A stretch of DNA of 64,000 nt from Agelaius tricolor. Taxonomy: Eukaryota > Chordata > Aves > Passeriformes > Icteridae. A program made the position numbers and the translations under genes. Below the pieces are notes generated by a model that was not told where the DNA came from, ran no database searches, and saw nothing but the letters and a program-made list of their open reading frames with translations. Each line of letters starts with the position of its first letter. The first letter of the stretch is position 1. The stretch lies in NCBI GenBank assembly GCA_023055355.1, contig JALJCS010000004.1, forward strand, positions 17,328,001 to 17,392,000, given 5' to 3'. This document shows positions 46,865 through 56,244 of the stretch, in pieces.

Positions 46865-47950
46865 TGGTGTGAGCAAACAGATTTTTATTTTTTTTTCAGT
46901 CGACCTTTATTAAAAATTTGGACAGTGTTCATAATTAATTCAGAGGGAAACGAGTGTGATTGCTGAACTCAGATTTGAACCTGTTTCTCAACAAACCAAG
47001 CAAGAAAAAACCACATTTTCCCGCTGTGAATGAGCACAGACTGAATGTTAAAAGGCAAATCACTTTTCACGTCCCTTCAGCGTCTGACACGCTTAGGCTG
47101 AAGCTCACGGTTAGCACTTGTCTCCAGCGAGACAGCAGCCCCAAGCGGCTTCACAGAGGTTGTGGAGAGCCACCTTGGGGTAACCTGTGCTACTGCGACC
47201 TGTCCGGACCGACTCCAGCGGGCTGCACACGCAGACCTCTCTAATCTGTCACCCTTGCTGTTCACTAGCCTGCAGCCGCATCGTCCCCATCCAAGTGCGT
47301 TGAAACCCGGGGATGTCCTTTCCAGTACTTCACTGGGAGTCCTGGATGAAGCACATCTGTGACTGTATATGCTATACTCTGCTCAGTTTCAGTCTCTTTG
47401 AGCAATAGAGTTTCCAAAATGCCTCTCAAACTGAGCCACTTTAATGAGCTGCCGTGTTTCTACTTCCAGTTGTTTCTAGCCCTGGTGACACTAGTGCCCT
47501 GGTGACACTACAGGTGACAGCATTCGACCTGGCAGTAATCACTTAGTGAGTTTCCATTTTAGACTAGTGACAGCATAGGCATGGTGCCTGCCAGATACAT
47601 CCAGCCTCTCTAAGAACATTTCTCTGCTGTCTACAGAGCTGTCAGTACTGGGGAGAAAACTCTTCGTTGTAAACACCAATTCTCAAGCCTCACAATCTTT
47701 TTTACCCTACTAACATGCAAAGACTTGGAAACCAAAACAGTGACCTGTCAGTCTGAATTTGCTTAAGAAGGGCATAAATTCTTAGTTTGCTTTCTCTAAA
47801 AAAGATGTGAGAAGTTTCCAGAAAATTATCTCCTGGCCTGTTCAGGCAAGTGCAATTGTCTCCATTGCTGGAATTAGAATAGTGTACATAGCATGTACCA
47901 ACTGTTCATTCTCAAAAGATAAAAACCCTTCATACATCTGCCTCTTTCTT
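46865..47950. other. Intergenic DNA, mildly CpG-enriched in part
   Basis: 47060-47310 has scattered CpGs (about ten). A 17-bp-period duplication of GCCCTGGTGACACTA lies at 47479-47510. No gene was recognised. Confidence 0.45.
47479..47510. repeat. Tandem duplication, period 17 bp
   Basis: GCCCTGGTGACACTA occurs at 47479 and again at 47496, followed by a third partial GGTGACA at 47513. A slippage-type event. Confidence 0.85.
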
Positions 47951-48019
47951 TTTCCTGTTTTGTTTTGGGTTTTTTGTTTGTTTGTTTGTTTGTTTTTGAT
48001 TGTTTGGGTTTTTTTTTCT
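47951..48019. repeat. (TTTG)n T/G-rich tract
   Basis: TTTG units with T runs and GGG triplets. It is the reverse-complement counterpart of the CAAA tracts found elsewhere in the window. No coding content. Confidence 0.88.
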
Positions 48020-48577
48020 AAGCATATAAATGGGGATGAATGCAGGAGAATAGCTTGAATGGTAAGATGCATTAAGTGGTATGTCTCTTAGAAATATTCA
48101 AGGGCCTACTTCTGATGAAATAGGTGGAAAATCCAGAACTGACTCACAGCTTTGAAAGATGCTGATATCAGCTATGACTTTGATGACTTTCTCACTACAG
48201 TAAAAGTGAAAGTCACTTGAGATGGATCTGAATTAGTAAGCGAAAGTAACTCAGAGTGGAGAACAGTGTATATGTATATGTAATAGTAAAATATATATAT
48301 AATTGTCTAGATGAAAAAGTGATAAAAGAACCTTGTTAACACATTAATCCTTCAACATGCAAGCTTCCAGTTTCAGCTTAATGATGCAGCACCCTGGAAT
48401 TAGGGCTTCTTGACATCACACTTTTCAGTTTGCCCCATTATTCCCGGGTCTCCTAGCACAGATGGTGCTGAAGGCCGTGAAGCATTCATTACTAGGTGCT
48501 TGATCCAGCTTATTTCAAGCTACAGTATCGACACCAGGCCTCTGATGCAGAAGAGATGTGGAAAGGAGAGCTGTGCA

Positions 48578-48686
48578 AAGCCTGCGCTGACCTCTCGTGG
48601 CCGAATCGCTGCTGGCTCCCGCGGCTCCGAGACACGCGTCCCCTCCTGCTCCCAGGCCCGGAACGCTTACAACGGAGACACAGGAA
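48578..48686. other. Short CpG-dense segment before an A-rich tract
   Basis: About twelve CpGs occur in roughly 100 bp, unlike the AT-rich flank on the left, and the segment passes directly into the A/C-rich tract at 48687. A GC-rich body with an A-rich 3' end is reminiscent of a retroposed RNA, but no target duplication or source RNA could be identified. Confidence 0.3.
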
Positions 48687-48872
48687 GAGAAAAACAAACA
48701 AACAAACAACAAAACAAACAAACACAAACACAACAAAAACAAAAAAAAAAAAAAAACAAAAACCCACAACAAAAACAAAACAAAAACCCAAAACCCAAAC
48801 AAATAACCCCAAACCCAAAACAACAATGAAAATAAGTAAACACAAACAACAGCCAGCCAGCCAACCAACAAA
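48687..48872. repeat. Long (CAAA)n/(CCAA)n A/C-rich tract
   Basis: Over 180 bases are nearly all A and C. The frames across it translate to Lys/Asn/Thr strings on plus and Phe/Val/Leu strings on minus and are artefacts. It ends 36 bp before a CR1 element. Confidence 0.9.
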
Positions 48873-48907
48873 GTAGACCTTGATGCTTCCTACATAAAGA
48901 AATCCCC

Positions 48908-49772
48908 TAAAATGTGTTACCTGATCCACAGACATGCTTGAGGGTAGGAAGGCTCTACAGAGACCTGGGCAGACTCAGTCAGTGGGCCAAGGACCACTCC
49001 ATGAGGCTCAATAAGGCAAAGTGCTGCCCTTTAGTCTCAGCAAACCCCTGCTGCGCTACAGGCTGGGAGAGAATTGGCTTAAGAGCTGCTGGGCAAAAAG
49101 GGACCTGGGGGTGCTTGTTGAGAGCCAGCTCAGTGTGAGCCACTGTGTGCCCAGGTGGCCAAGAAGGCCAGTGGCATCTTGGCCTGAACCAGAGCAGTGT
49201 GGCCAGCAGCACAAGGGTATGATCAGCCTCCTGTACTTGGTGTGGCTGAGGCTGCACCTCGAGTCCAGTTTTGGCCCCTCTGACACCTCCAGGACATTGA
49301 GGTGCTGGAGCTTGTCCAGTGAAAGTCAACAAGGCTCATGGAGGGACTATCAAACATGTCTTATGAGGAATGGCTGAGGTTGGTGGGTTTGTTTGGTCAC
49401 GAGAAGAGCAGGCTCGGGGGGACTGTGTCATTCTCTGCATCTCCCTGAAAGGAAGATGTAGTGAGGTGGGAGTTGGTCACTTCTACTGTCCCTGTAGTGG
49501 TAGGACCAGAGGAAATGTCCTTCAACTGAGACAGGAGAATCAGATTAGATATTAGGAAAAAAAAAGTCACTGTTAGGGTGCGTAGGCATTGGAATAAGTT
49601 GCCCAGGGAGGTGGTGGAGTCACCATCCCGGGAGATTCTTAGGAGAAACCTGGATCTGATGCTGGGTAATGTGGTGTAGTGGTTTAGAGTTACAGTAGTA
49701 GTGCTGGGTTGGTTGTTGTACTGGATGATGTTAGAGGCCCTTTCCTCTACCTTGATGATTGTATGGTTCTAA
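48908..49772 (+). mobile_element. CR1 LINE, 5'-truncated, sense on plus
   Basis: CR1 landmarks in order: GAGACCTGGGCAGACTCAG near 48959, CTCAATAAGGCAAAGTGCTG near 49007, a GACCTGGGGGTGCTTGTTGA word near 49101, GAATAAGTTGCCCAGGGAGG near 49592, and an ending of GGATGATGTTAGAGGCCC with a terminal GATTGTATGGTTCTA. Numerous frame breaks show it is dead. It lies about 3.2 kb upstream of GADD45G. Confidence 0.93.
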
Positions 49773-49774
49773 AC

Positions 49775-50660
49775 CAGCCCCCCAGAATAAAAGGTGAGAG
49801 ACAGAGTAAGGGGGAGATAATATATTCAATCCCAAGAAAGGCAAGGAACCTGGCAGAATTTAGCAGATAAAAGTGCAAAAGCATTGCACCTGTATAGCTG
49901 ACAATAAACATACGCTTTGTCATTTTGCAGAGAAAATAGCAGCATGTCTCCAGCTGAAGTGCAGCAGTCACAGACATTACCTCTTGGCCTAAGTGAGAGG
50001 AGACTCAAACCTTCCACATCAGAGAAGGCTTACAAGCCATGGTAATAGACACCCCAGCCAAGGGGCTCCTACACTGCACTCACCTGCCTCGTGTTCCCCT
50101 GGCTTGTGCTGCACATCCAGACTTTGCATCAGAAAGACTCTCTTTACCAAGACAGACCAGTCCTTTCTGTCAGATGGAGCACTCCCTCCTCAGTGTCTTT
50201 CCAAATCCATCTCCCTCTCCCTTTCCATTTCCATCTCCCTTTCCCATTCCAGTCCTCCATCCATTTCTCCCCTCTTCCAGACCTATTATAATCATCCAGC
50301 AAGCTGCTTTCTCCAGGTGTGGCATCTCACAAAACAAAAACAAAATCAAAAACTTTTCTACTGAACACAAGGTTTAAGAGGCTCTACAAATGGCCTGGTT
50401 AAATTCAAGCTGATTTTGAATTTCTAGCAGATCAACAGGTCACCTACCTAATCCTCATATAATTTCCTTTTACTGAACCTGAAACAGATACTGCTGATCC
50501 CCACACCTTGTAAACCAGGTAGCTTCCTCTGTATCATAAACTTTATTCTGTGAAACTTTTGCCACAGAAGTGACACCAGCCAAGACCAAACATCCACAAT
50601 CTGTAGGCAACAAGAATGTTTAATTTACTGGGAAAGCAGTGAAGTAAGGCTTTTCATAGC
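49775..50660. other. Intergenic DNA with a pyrimidine-rich patch
   Basis: 50190-50281 is C/T-rich, with imperfect TCCATCTCCCTTTCC-type repeats. Otherwise no gene or known element. The frames here (up to 123 codons) have no domain. Confidence 0.5.
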
Positions 50661-50668
50661 TTCTTCTT

Positions 50669-50784
50669 AAAAAAACAAAACAAAAAAACAAACCCCACCC
50701 AAACAAAACAAAACCAAGCCAACCAACAAAAAAAAAAAAAAACCAAAAAACAAAACAAAAAAACAAAACAAAAAAACAAACAAC
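50669..50784. repeat. A/C-rich (CAAAA)n tract
   Basis: CAAAA, CAAA and CCAA units, including an A14 run. It resembles the tract at 48687. No coding content. Confidence 0.9.
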
Positions 50785-50789
50785 CATGC

Positions 50790-51195
50790 ATATCACATGC
50801 CTTGCTTAATAAAAAAAGCTGTGGTACTAGAAGCAGCAGTCTTCTCTATTAAGTGTTCAACTATATAGTTAAAATTTTTTGAGTATTCTCACAAATATAA
50901 GTGCAATGTTATAGAATGGAGAGCACTTAATTATTTGCATAGGCCTGATTATTACAGAATGTTGTGCAGATGAGCACAGAGCCCTTATTTCTGTCATCTT
51001 TTCAGGCTTTGCACTAAAAAAGGGCAAAAGCACTTCTTGCACTATTTTTGAGTATTTTCCCCAGCAGGTTTGCTTTCATTGCAATACTTAAATAGAAATA
51101 TTTAGCAATTTCATGCCTTTTTTCCTCTGTAGTAATGATCTATGTACTGTTTAGATACAGCATTCATCTAGCCATGTGATGAATAGACACATATA
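50790..51195. other. Intergenic DNA, nothing recognised
   Basis: AT-rich unique-looking sequence between a low-complexity tract and a CR1 element. Confidence 0.5.
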
Positions 51196-51200
51196 GATCA

Positions 51201-51681
51201 CCATAGAATCATTTAGATTGGAGAAGACCTTTAAGATCATCAAGTTGAACCCTTTGCCCAGCATTGTCATGTTCATTACTGAACCTAAATGTCCCTAAAT
51301 GCCACATCTGCAAATCTTTTAAATACTTCCAGGGATGGTGACCTGACCACTTCCTTGGGCAGCCTATTCCAGTGCTTGACAACGCTTCTGGTGAACAAGT
51401 TTCTCCTAATAGCCAATCTAAACCTCCTTTGGCACAACTTGAGTCTGTTTCTTCTTGTCCTATCACTTGTTACCTGGAAGAAGAGACAGACTCACACCTG
51501 GCTACACCCTCTTTTTAGGCAGTTGTACAGTGATAAGTTCTCCCCTGAGCCTCCTTTTCTCCAGGCTGAGCATCCCCAGCTCCCTCATCTGCTCCTCACA
51601 GGACTTGTTCTCAAGACCTTTCACCAGCTCCATTGCCCTTCCCTGATACACTCCAGCACCTCAATGTCATTCTTGCAGTAG
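51201..51681 (-). mobile_element. CR1 LINE 3' part, antisense on plus
   Basis: On plus it opens CATAGAATCATTTAGATTGG followed by GAAGACCTTTAAGATCATCA, the reverse complement of a canonical CR1 3' end, and proceeds through GCCTATTCCAGTGCTTGAC and GCCCTTCCCTGATACACTCC. Only about 480 bp of the 3' end is present. No intact frame. Confidence 0.92.
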
Positions 51682-51684
51682 CAC

Positions 51685-53137
51685 TGCATATTTGGGTTTT
51701 GTATTTTAAACAAGACCATCTCCACCAGGAGTGACTAATGGAGTTACAGACAGGAGATGTTTTTCTTTTCATGCTTATCTCCACTGTTACACCCCTGAGA
51801 GACCCACTCTAGTGTGCATTTAAAAAGGGGAAAAAAAAGCCAAACACTCAGACTATAGTGAGCTGCAAGCATCTGCAGCAGCTTCCTCCTCAGCCCTGTG
51901 CTAAAATCTGCGTAATTCACATCCTACTGGAGCTGAGAAGGGCAGTCCAAAGCAGTAAATCAGTTTGTGGGGGATAGCTGATTATACGTCAGGAACTTTC
52001 AGCAACACCCCAGCTCACGAGTCTCAGAAATACTGGGAGGCATGACAATCTTTTTTTTTTCTTTTTTTTCTTTTTGTTTTTCATTAAGAACTGCTGAAAG
52101 CCAGGTTTTCTTGGCAATGCTTTCTTTCCATCAGATCAGAATTTTATCAGGGCAGGATTTTTCAGGATTCTCTCCTGGGATTTTTCTGTGTCTAAGTCCA
52201 GCAACTGAAAGCTTATTGTGCATTCACAGCAGCTCTGACTGGCTGCTGTGTGACTGGTAATCCTAGACACATTCACAGCCCATATGCACTACGGCTGCGT
52301 AACACCCTGCTCAGTACATCCTATGTTTTCTGGCCAAACTGGACAGATTGTGCATGCATGTTCAATTGAAGCCTGTGTGCCAGGAAGTCTGCAGCGTCAA
52401 ATTTACTATTCCTGAGAACACACCTTGTCCAGGAATGCCTGGAAATCTTACTTAATAGGGTAGCTTTCGATGGAAGGTTGGAAAATTACATAAGTGACAC
52501 AAAAAATTATATTTGTTACTAATTCAAGCCAGAAGAAAGGGGGGCAAATAAAAAATCCCAGATTCTATCTCTCCATTCACTCAGCACTGTCTTCCAGATG
52601 CTGCCAATTCACAGTCTTCCAGATGATGCCAAAATGAATCTCAAGTAAGGCTCAGTTACAAATAAAAACGGGAGGTTTTTATAATATAGCTGGTTTTAAT
52701 CCCTACTTACCTTAGTTCCTTAATTTTTTTTCTGCCATATCTGCTAATGCCTGCATATGGGTCCCTCTCCTCCAGCAGAATAAAACTGCTGAAAACCAGC
52801 CTTGTTTTGCTATCTCTCCAGCCCAACCAGATGACATTAAAGAGAAATTTGAATGATGATGTTCGTTTTCCCAGTGAATGGCTCCACACAATGCCAAAGT
52901 GAATTTTTTAACAGCTTTACATAACTTAATCAGCAATTTTTTTTGTGGTGTACTGGTATTTTGTAGAGATGCCCAGAAATGTTAAAAGTCAAGTGCTTAA
53001 GAAGATCACTGAAGAGCTGTCTGTTTGTTAAACGGAAAAAAGAGCAAAATCTTTCCTAAGCTCAGGTGCTGTCAGAATTACTCATTTCACTGGTAATTCT
53101 GCAGCATGAAGAAATGTAATTCACAAAGAAGGCAGGT
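51685..53137. other. Intergenic DNA with T-rich tract and small duplication
   Basis: A T-rich tract with single C or G breaks lies at 52051-52082. TCTTCCAGATG(C/A)TGCCA is duplicated at 52590 and 52615 (period 25). No gene recognised. Confidence 0.5.
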
Positions 53138-53824
53138 CACAGAATCATAGAATGGTTTGGTCAGGAAGGGAATTTGAGACCATCTAGTTCCATTGCTCCT
53201 GTCATGGGCAGAGACACCTTCCATCAGATCAGTTTGAAAGCTCCCTCCATCCTGGCCTTGAATTGGGCAATCTATTCCAGTGCCCCACAGTAAATAGAGC
53301 CACCACCCTCACAATCCATAGTTTCTTCTATATATCTAACCTAATTTTCCTCTCTTTCAGTCTGAACCCATTACTCTCTGTCCTATCCTGACAAAGGATC
53401 CCTTCTCCAGTATTCCCTTTCATACACTGGAAGGTTCCTGTGGGCTCTCCATACAACCTTCTCTTCTCCATAATGAACAGCCCCAACTTCCTCATCCTGT
53501 CTTCGTAGGGGAGGTGCTCCTGTCCTCTGATCAACTTAGTTGCCCTTCCTTGGACTCTTTCCAGTAGGTCCATGTCCTCCCTGTGCTGGGACCCCAGAGC
53601 TGGATGCAGGGTTCCAGGTGGGCTCTCACCAGAGCAGAGCAGAGGGGCAGAATCCCCTCCCTCCCCTGCTGCCCACGCTGCTTTGGATGCAGCCCAGGAC
53701 ATGTTTGGCTCTCTGGTCTGGGAGTGCCCATGGCTGGGTCATGTGCGGCCTCTCACCCACCAGCACCCCCAAATCCTTCTGGTCAGGGCTGCTCTCAATC
53801 CCTTCCTTCTCTGCCCAACCTTTA
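53138..53824 (-). mobile_element. CR1 LINE 3' part, antisense on plus
   Basis: It begins CACAGAATCATAGAATGGTT (CR1 3' end) and runs through GCCCTTCCTTGGACTCTTTC, CAGGTGGGCTCTCACCAGAG and AATCCTTCTGGTCAGGGCTG in the antisense order expected. It stops abruptly near 53822, where a second CR1 in the opposite orientation starts. The frames around 53540-53890 are shadows of this element. Confidence 0.93.
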
Positions 53825-53974
53825 GGGTGACTTTAGTCTGCAGAAAAGGAGGCTCATGGGAGACATTATCACTCTCTACAACTGCCTGAGAGGAGGCAAC
53901 CATAAGAAGAAACAGCCTCAAGATGCATCAAGGAAAGTTCAGGTTGGACGCCAGGAGAAATTTCTTCACAGAAA

Positions 53975-54101
53975 ATTCTGAGTAGGAAGGCACCCTCAAG
54001 GATCATCAGTTCCAACTCTTAAGTGAATGGCCCATATTGGGATTGAACCCACAATCTTGGTGTTATTAGTGCCATGCTAATAGCTGAGCTAAACTCAGGG
54101 T
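53975..54101 (-). mobile_element. tRNA-Ile-headed, CR1-tailed SINE (TguSINE1-like)
   Basis: Read on minus, the head resembles tRNA-Ile(AAT). A box A-like region lies at 54091-54072 (TAGCTCAGCTATTAGCATGG), the anticodon loop CTAATAA at 54069-54063 and a B box GGGTTCAATCCC at 54050-54039. The remaining ~55 bp match a CR1 3' end (TGATGATCCTTGAGGGTGCC), which would let the CR1 machinery mobilise it. AGAAA lies at 53970-53974 and again at 54102-54106 as the probable target duplication. A SINE of this build is known to me from passerine genomes. The A-box end and acceptor stem are degenerate, so it is not a functional tRNA gene. Confidence 0.85.
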
Positions 54102-54272
54102 AGAAACAGTTGTTAAACATTGAAACTGGCTGCCCAGGGAGATGGTGGAATCACTGTGGAGATGTTCAAGAAATTACTAGATGTATTACCCAGTGCTGTG
54201 GTCTAGTTGACAGGGTGGTGATCAGTCAAAGGTTAGATTCGATGGTCTTAGACATCTTTTCCAGCCTGATTG

Positions 54273-54278
54273 ATTCTG
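54273..54278. repeat. Target-site duplication of the solo LTR, left copy
   Basis: ATTCTG here matches ATTCTG at 54884-54889, on either side of the LTR. The sequence is also a CR1 tail unit, so the left copy comes from the host element. Confidence 0.75.
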
Positions 54279-54883
54279 TGATTCCATGGAGCGGTGTGGC
54301 CGGTAGAGCACGCCCAGGCTAGGTGACCAGCCCATCTCCAGCCGATGCGGCGCTTCCCCAACTCGTGGTCAGGTACCACGCCTAAGGCAATAAACTGCCT
54401 TGTAGATGTTGGCCGCAGAAACTCCAACCCGCAGGAGAAAGAAGAGGCGTCTCTCGGTGCAATCGGGTTTATTGGGCCCCAGAGGGACCAAACACCCTCA
54501 GCGAATCCCGAGGCTGAGAGCCCCAAGGAGGGGAAAACCTCGGTTTGTAAGGAAAGTGGGAGGGGGGGGGTGGTAACAAATCAGGAGCGAGAAGGGAAGG
54601 ATACATTGAAGATTGACATAATGACAAAACCAATCATACATAACTAAGGGAGGGGCCCCGACCCCTGAGCCAATCACCCGACACCCTGGCCAGAAGTTTC
54701 TGGAAAAAGAGGCAGGGGTGCCGAGTGACAGGCAGGCAACCGGGGGTGGAGAACTAAAAGGATACATACTGCAACTATGGAAACTGGGGAGGGGTTTGGG
54801 GATTGACATTTAACTGAATCAGGACAGGACCCTTCAGCATAACAATGGGGGAGAACAGAACAAACCCAAAACAAACAGCAACA
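54279..54883 (-). mobile_element. Solo LTR of an endogenous retrovirus, minus orientation
   Basis: The 605-bp segment has TG...CA ends (TGATTCC and GCAACA on plus) and a 6-bp direct repeat ATTCTG on both sides. Orientation is taken from two CCAAT boxes (plus positions 54630-54634 and 54670-54674, ATTGG on minus) that precede an AATAAA at 54473-54468 on minus, giving U3, R and a long U5 of about 175 bp. A 6-bp duplication is typical of class II (alpha/beta-like, ERVK-type) elements. No gag, pol or env remains, so it formed by LTR-LTR recombination. A 6-bp-stem hairpin lies in U5 at 54384-54401. Confidence 0.8.
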
Positions 54884-54889
54884 ATTCTG
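54884..54889. repeat. Target-site duplication of the solo LTR, right copy
   Basis: ATTCTG, matching 54273-54278. Confidence 0.75.
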
Positions 54890-56000
54890 TAACTTGCAGA
54901 TGTGTTGCCCTATGTCAAGAGTGTCTCATATCTCAGCAGAGATGTGCCAATCTGAGCTAAATACTCTGACTCTTTGTTAGTCCTTTGATGTCTTCTGTTG
55001 TAGGAGTAACAGAATGGGCAACCAGAGAATGAAAATTCAGATGGTCAGCCTAGACCCTTAAATGCGCAACTCTGAATTTTTCCATATGCTTTTTCTTGCT
55101 TTTAAAAAGAAAATCTATGAAACTGGCTTATATCTAAATAGGTAAGAAATGAGATCTGATGAAGGCAGGGTTACCTTCCCTTCACCCTTTTCTTTAAAAC
55201 AAATGAAAGGTACTGACCTCAGTTACTTGCTGAGACATCTCTTCACTGCTAATTTTCCTTGCTCACAAGCAACATCAAACCAAAACATTTGTATCCAATC
55301 TTTGTGACAGTAAAAATCGGAAAAGCTTAAAATTAGAAAATGGACAATTCTTCTCTTTCCTTTTCACCCACAAAGATGAGCAGAGGTATTTTCTTTAGCT
55401 ATAAAGAAGCACATTAATTAAACTACTATGTATCTCAAAGTTCAGACTTCCTCTTCGAGATCTTGTTAATCAAATGCTCCAAATATCATAGTGAGAAGTG
55501 AGCCATGAATGACCCCATAAAGTGAAATCCAGTTGCAGTCTTTGATGGATAAGGTTACAAAAAGCAAGTGGTGACACTTGATGAATGTACAGAAATACAA
55601 CATAACATTCAGATGCAGTTTCACAGTGTATAGGACAAAAGGCCAGTGGAGAGCTATTGAGTACGAAGGAACTGCAGGACTATTATTCCTTGCTATCATG
55701 TTTTACTAGTTAATTGTCCATCTTGAAATTCAGTGAGATAGCTTTAACTAATTTAATTAAATTATGTGTGTGCCACCTGGCTAAGCTGTCACTGTTGCTC
55801 TGTTGGTTTTTATTTTCTTATGTTGCTATGTTTAATTCCTTGTCATTTCCCCATATAGCCTGATACCTCAGTTACTGAGAATGGGATTTTAGTTCAAACC
55901 TAAATCATGGGTTTCCACCTAGACATTAGTTGTTCATCTGGTGTGGGAAAAGTGTGGTAGGCAAGGGCACAGATGGTGTATATAAGAAGTGGTATTTCTT

Positions 56001-56070
56001 CTGATAGCCTACTCTTGAGGCACGTGTAACCTACTCTAGGCTGGTAGCCTACTCTTGAGACACGTGTTGT
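56001..56070. repeat. 40-bp tandem duplication carrying CACGTG twice
   Basis: The 23-base word beginning TAGCCTACTCTTGAG starts at 56005 and at 56045 with one difference. Each copy contains the E-box CACGTG (56021-56026 and 56061-56066). Confidence 0.85.
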
Positions 56071-56200
56071 GATCAGTTACTGTCTGGGGCATGGGTATGA
56101 CACTGTTTTCAGAAAGTGTGAACACTTAGAACTTCTCTGGTTCCAGTCAGTTTGTGTATGATCCTGGACATCAGGTAGACGCTCTTACTGACAATTAAAA

Positions 56201-56244
56201 ATTCAGTATCTACACCAGCAGCATAATTCAGTATCTACACCAGC
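56201..56244. repeat. Tandem duplication, period 25 bp
   Basis: ATTCAGTATCTACACCAGC occurs at 56201 and 56226 without change, so the event is probably recent. Confidence 0.88.

Larger units (their letters stand above)
53825..54278 (+). mobile_element. CR1 LINE 3' part, sense, interrupted by a SINE and capped by an LTR
   Basis: Sense CR1 text runs from about 53825 to 53974 (GGCTCATGGGAGACATTATC, then AGGAGAAATTTCTTCACAGA) and resumes after 54101 with CAGTTGTTAAACATTGAAAC and GGCTGCCCAGGGAGATGGTG, ending at TGATTGATTCTG. The gap holds a minus-strand SINE. The terminal microsatellite is interrupted at 54278 by a solo LTR. The CR1 is therefore older than both insertions. Confidence 0.92.

Noticed and set aside
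48510..48935. Hydrophobic 141-codon minus-strand frame as a membrane protein
   Set aside because: The Phe/Val/Leu string is the translation of an A/C-rich low-complexity tract.
53328..53889. Overlapping frames of 80-124 codons at 53.3-53.9 kb
   Set aside because: They lie inside CR1 elements and are decayed repeat sequence, not host genes.
54065..54101. Functional tRNA-Ile gene
   Set aside because: The acceptor stem is degenerate, a CR1 tail follows directly, and a target duplication flanks it, so it is a SINE.
54279..54883. Provirus with coding genes
   Set aside because: Only one LTR-sized segment lies between the target duplications and no gag, pol or env frame is present.
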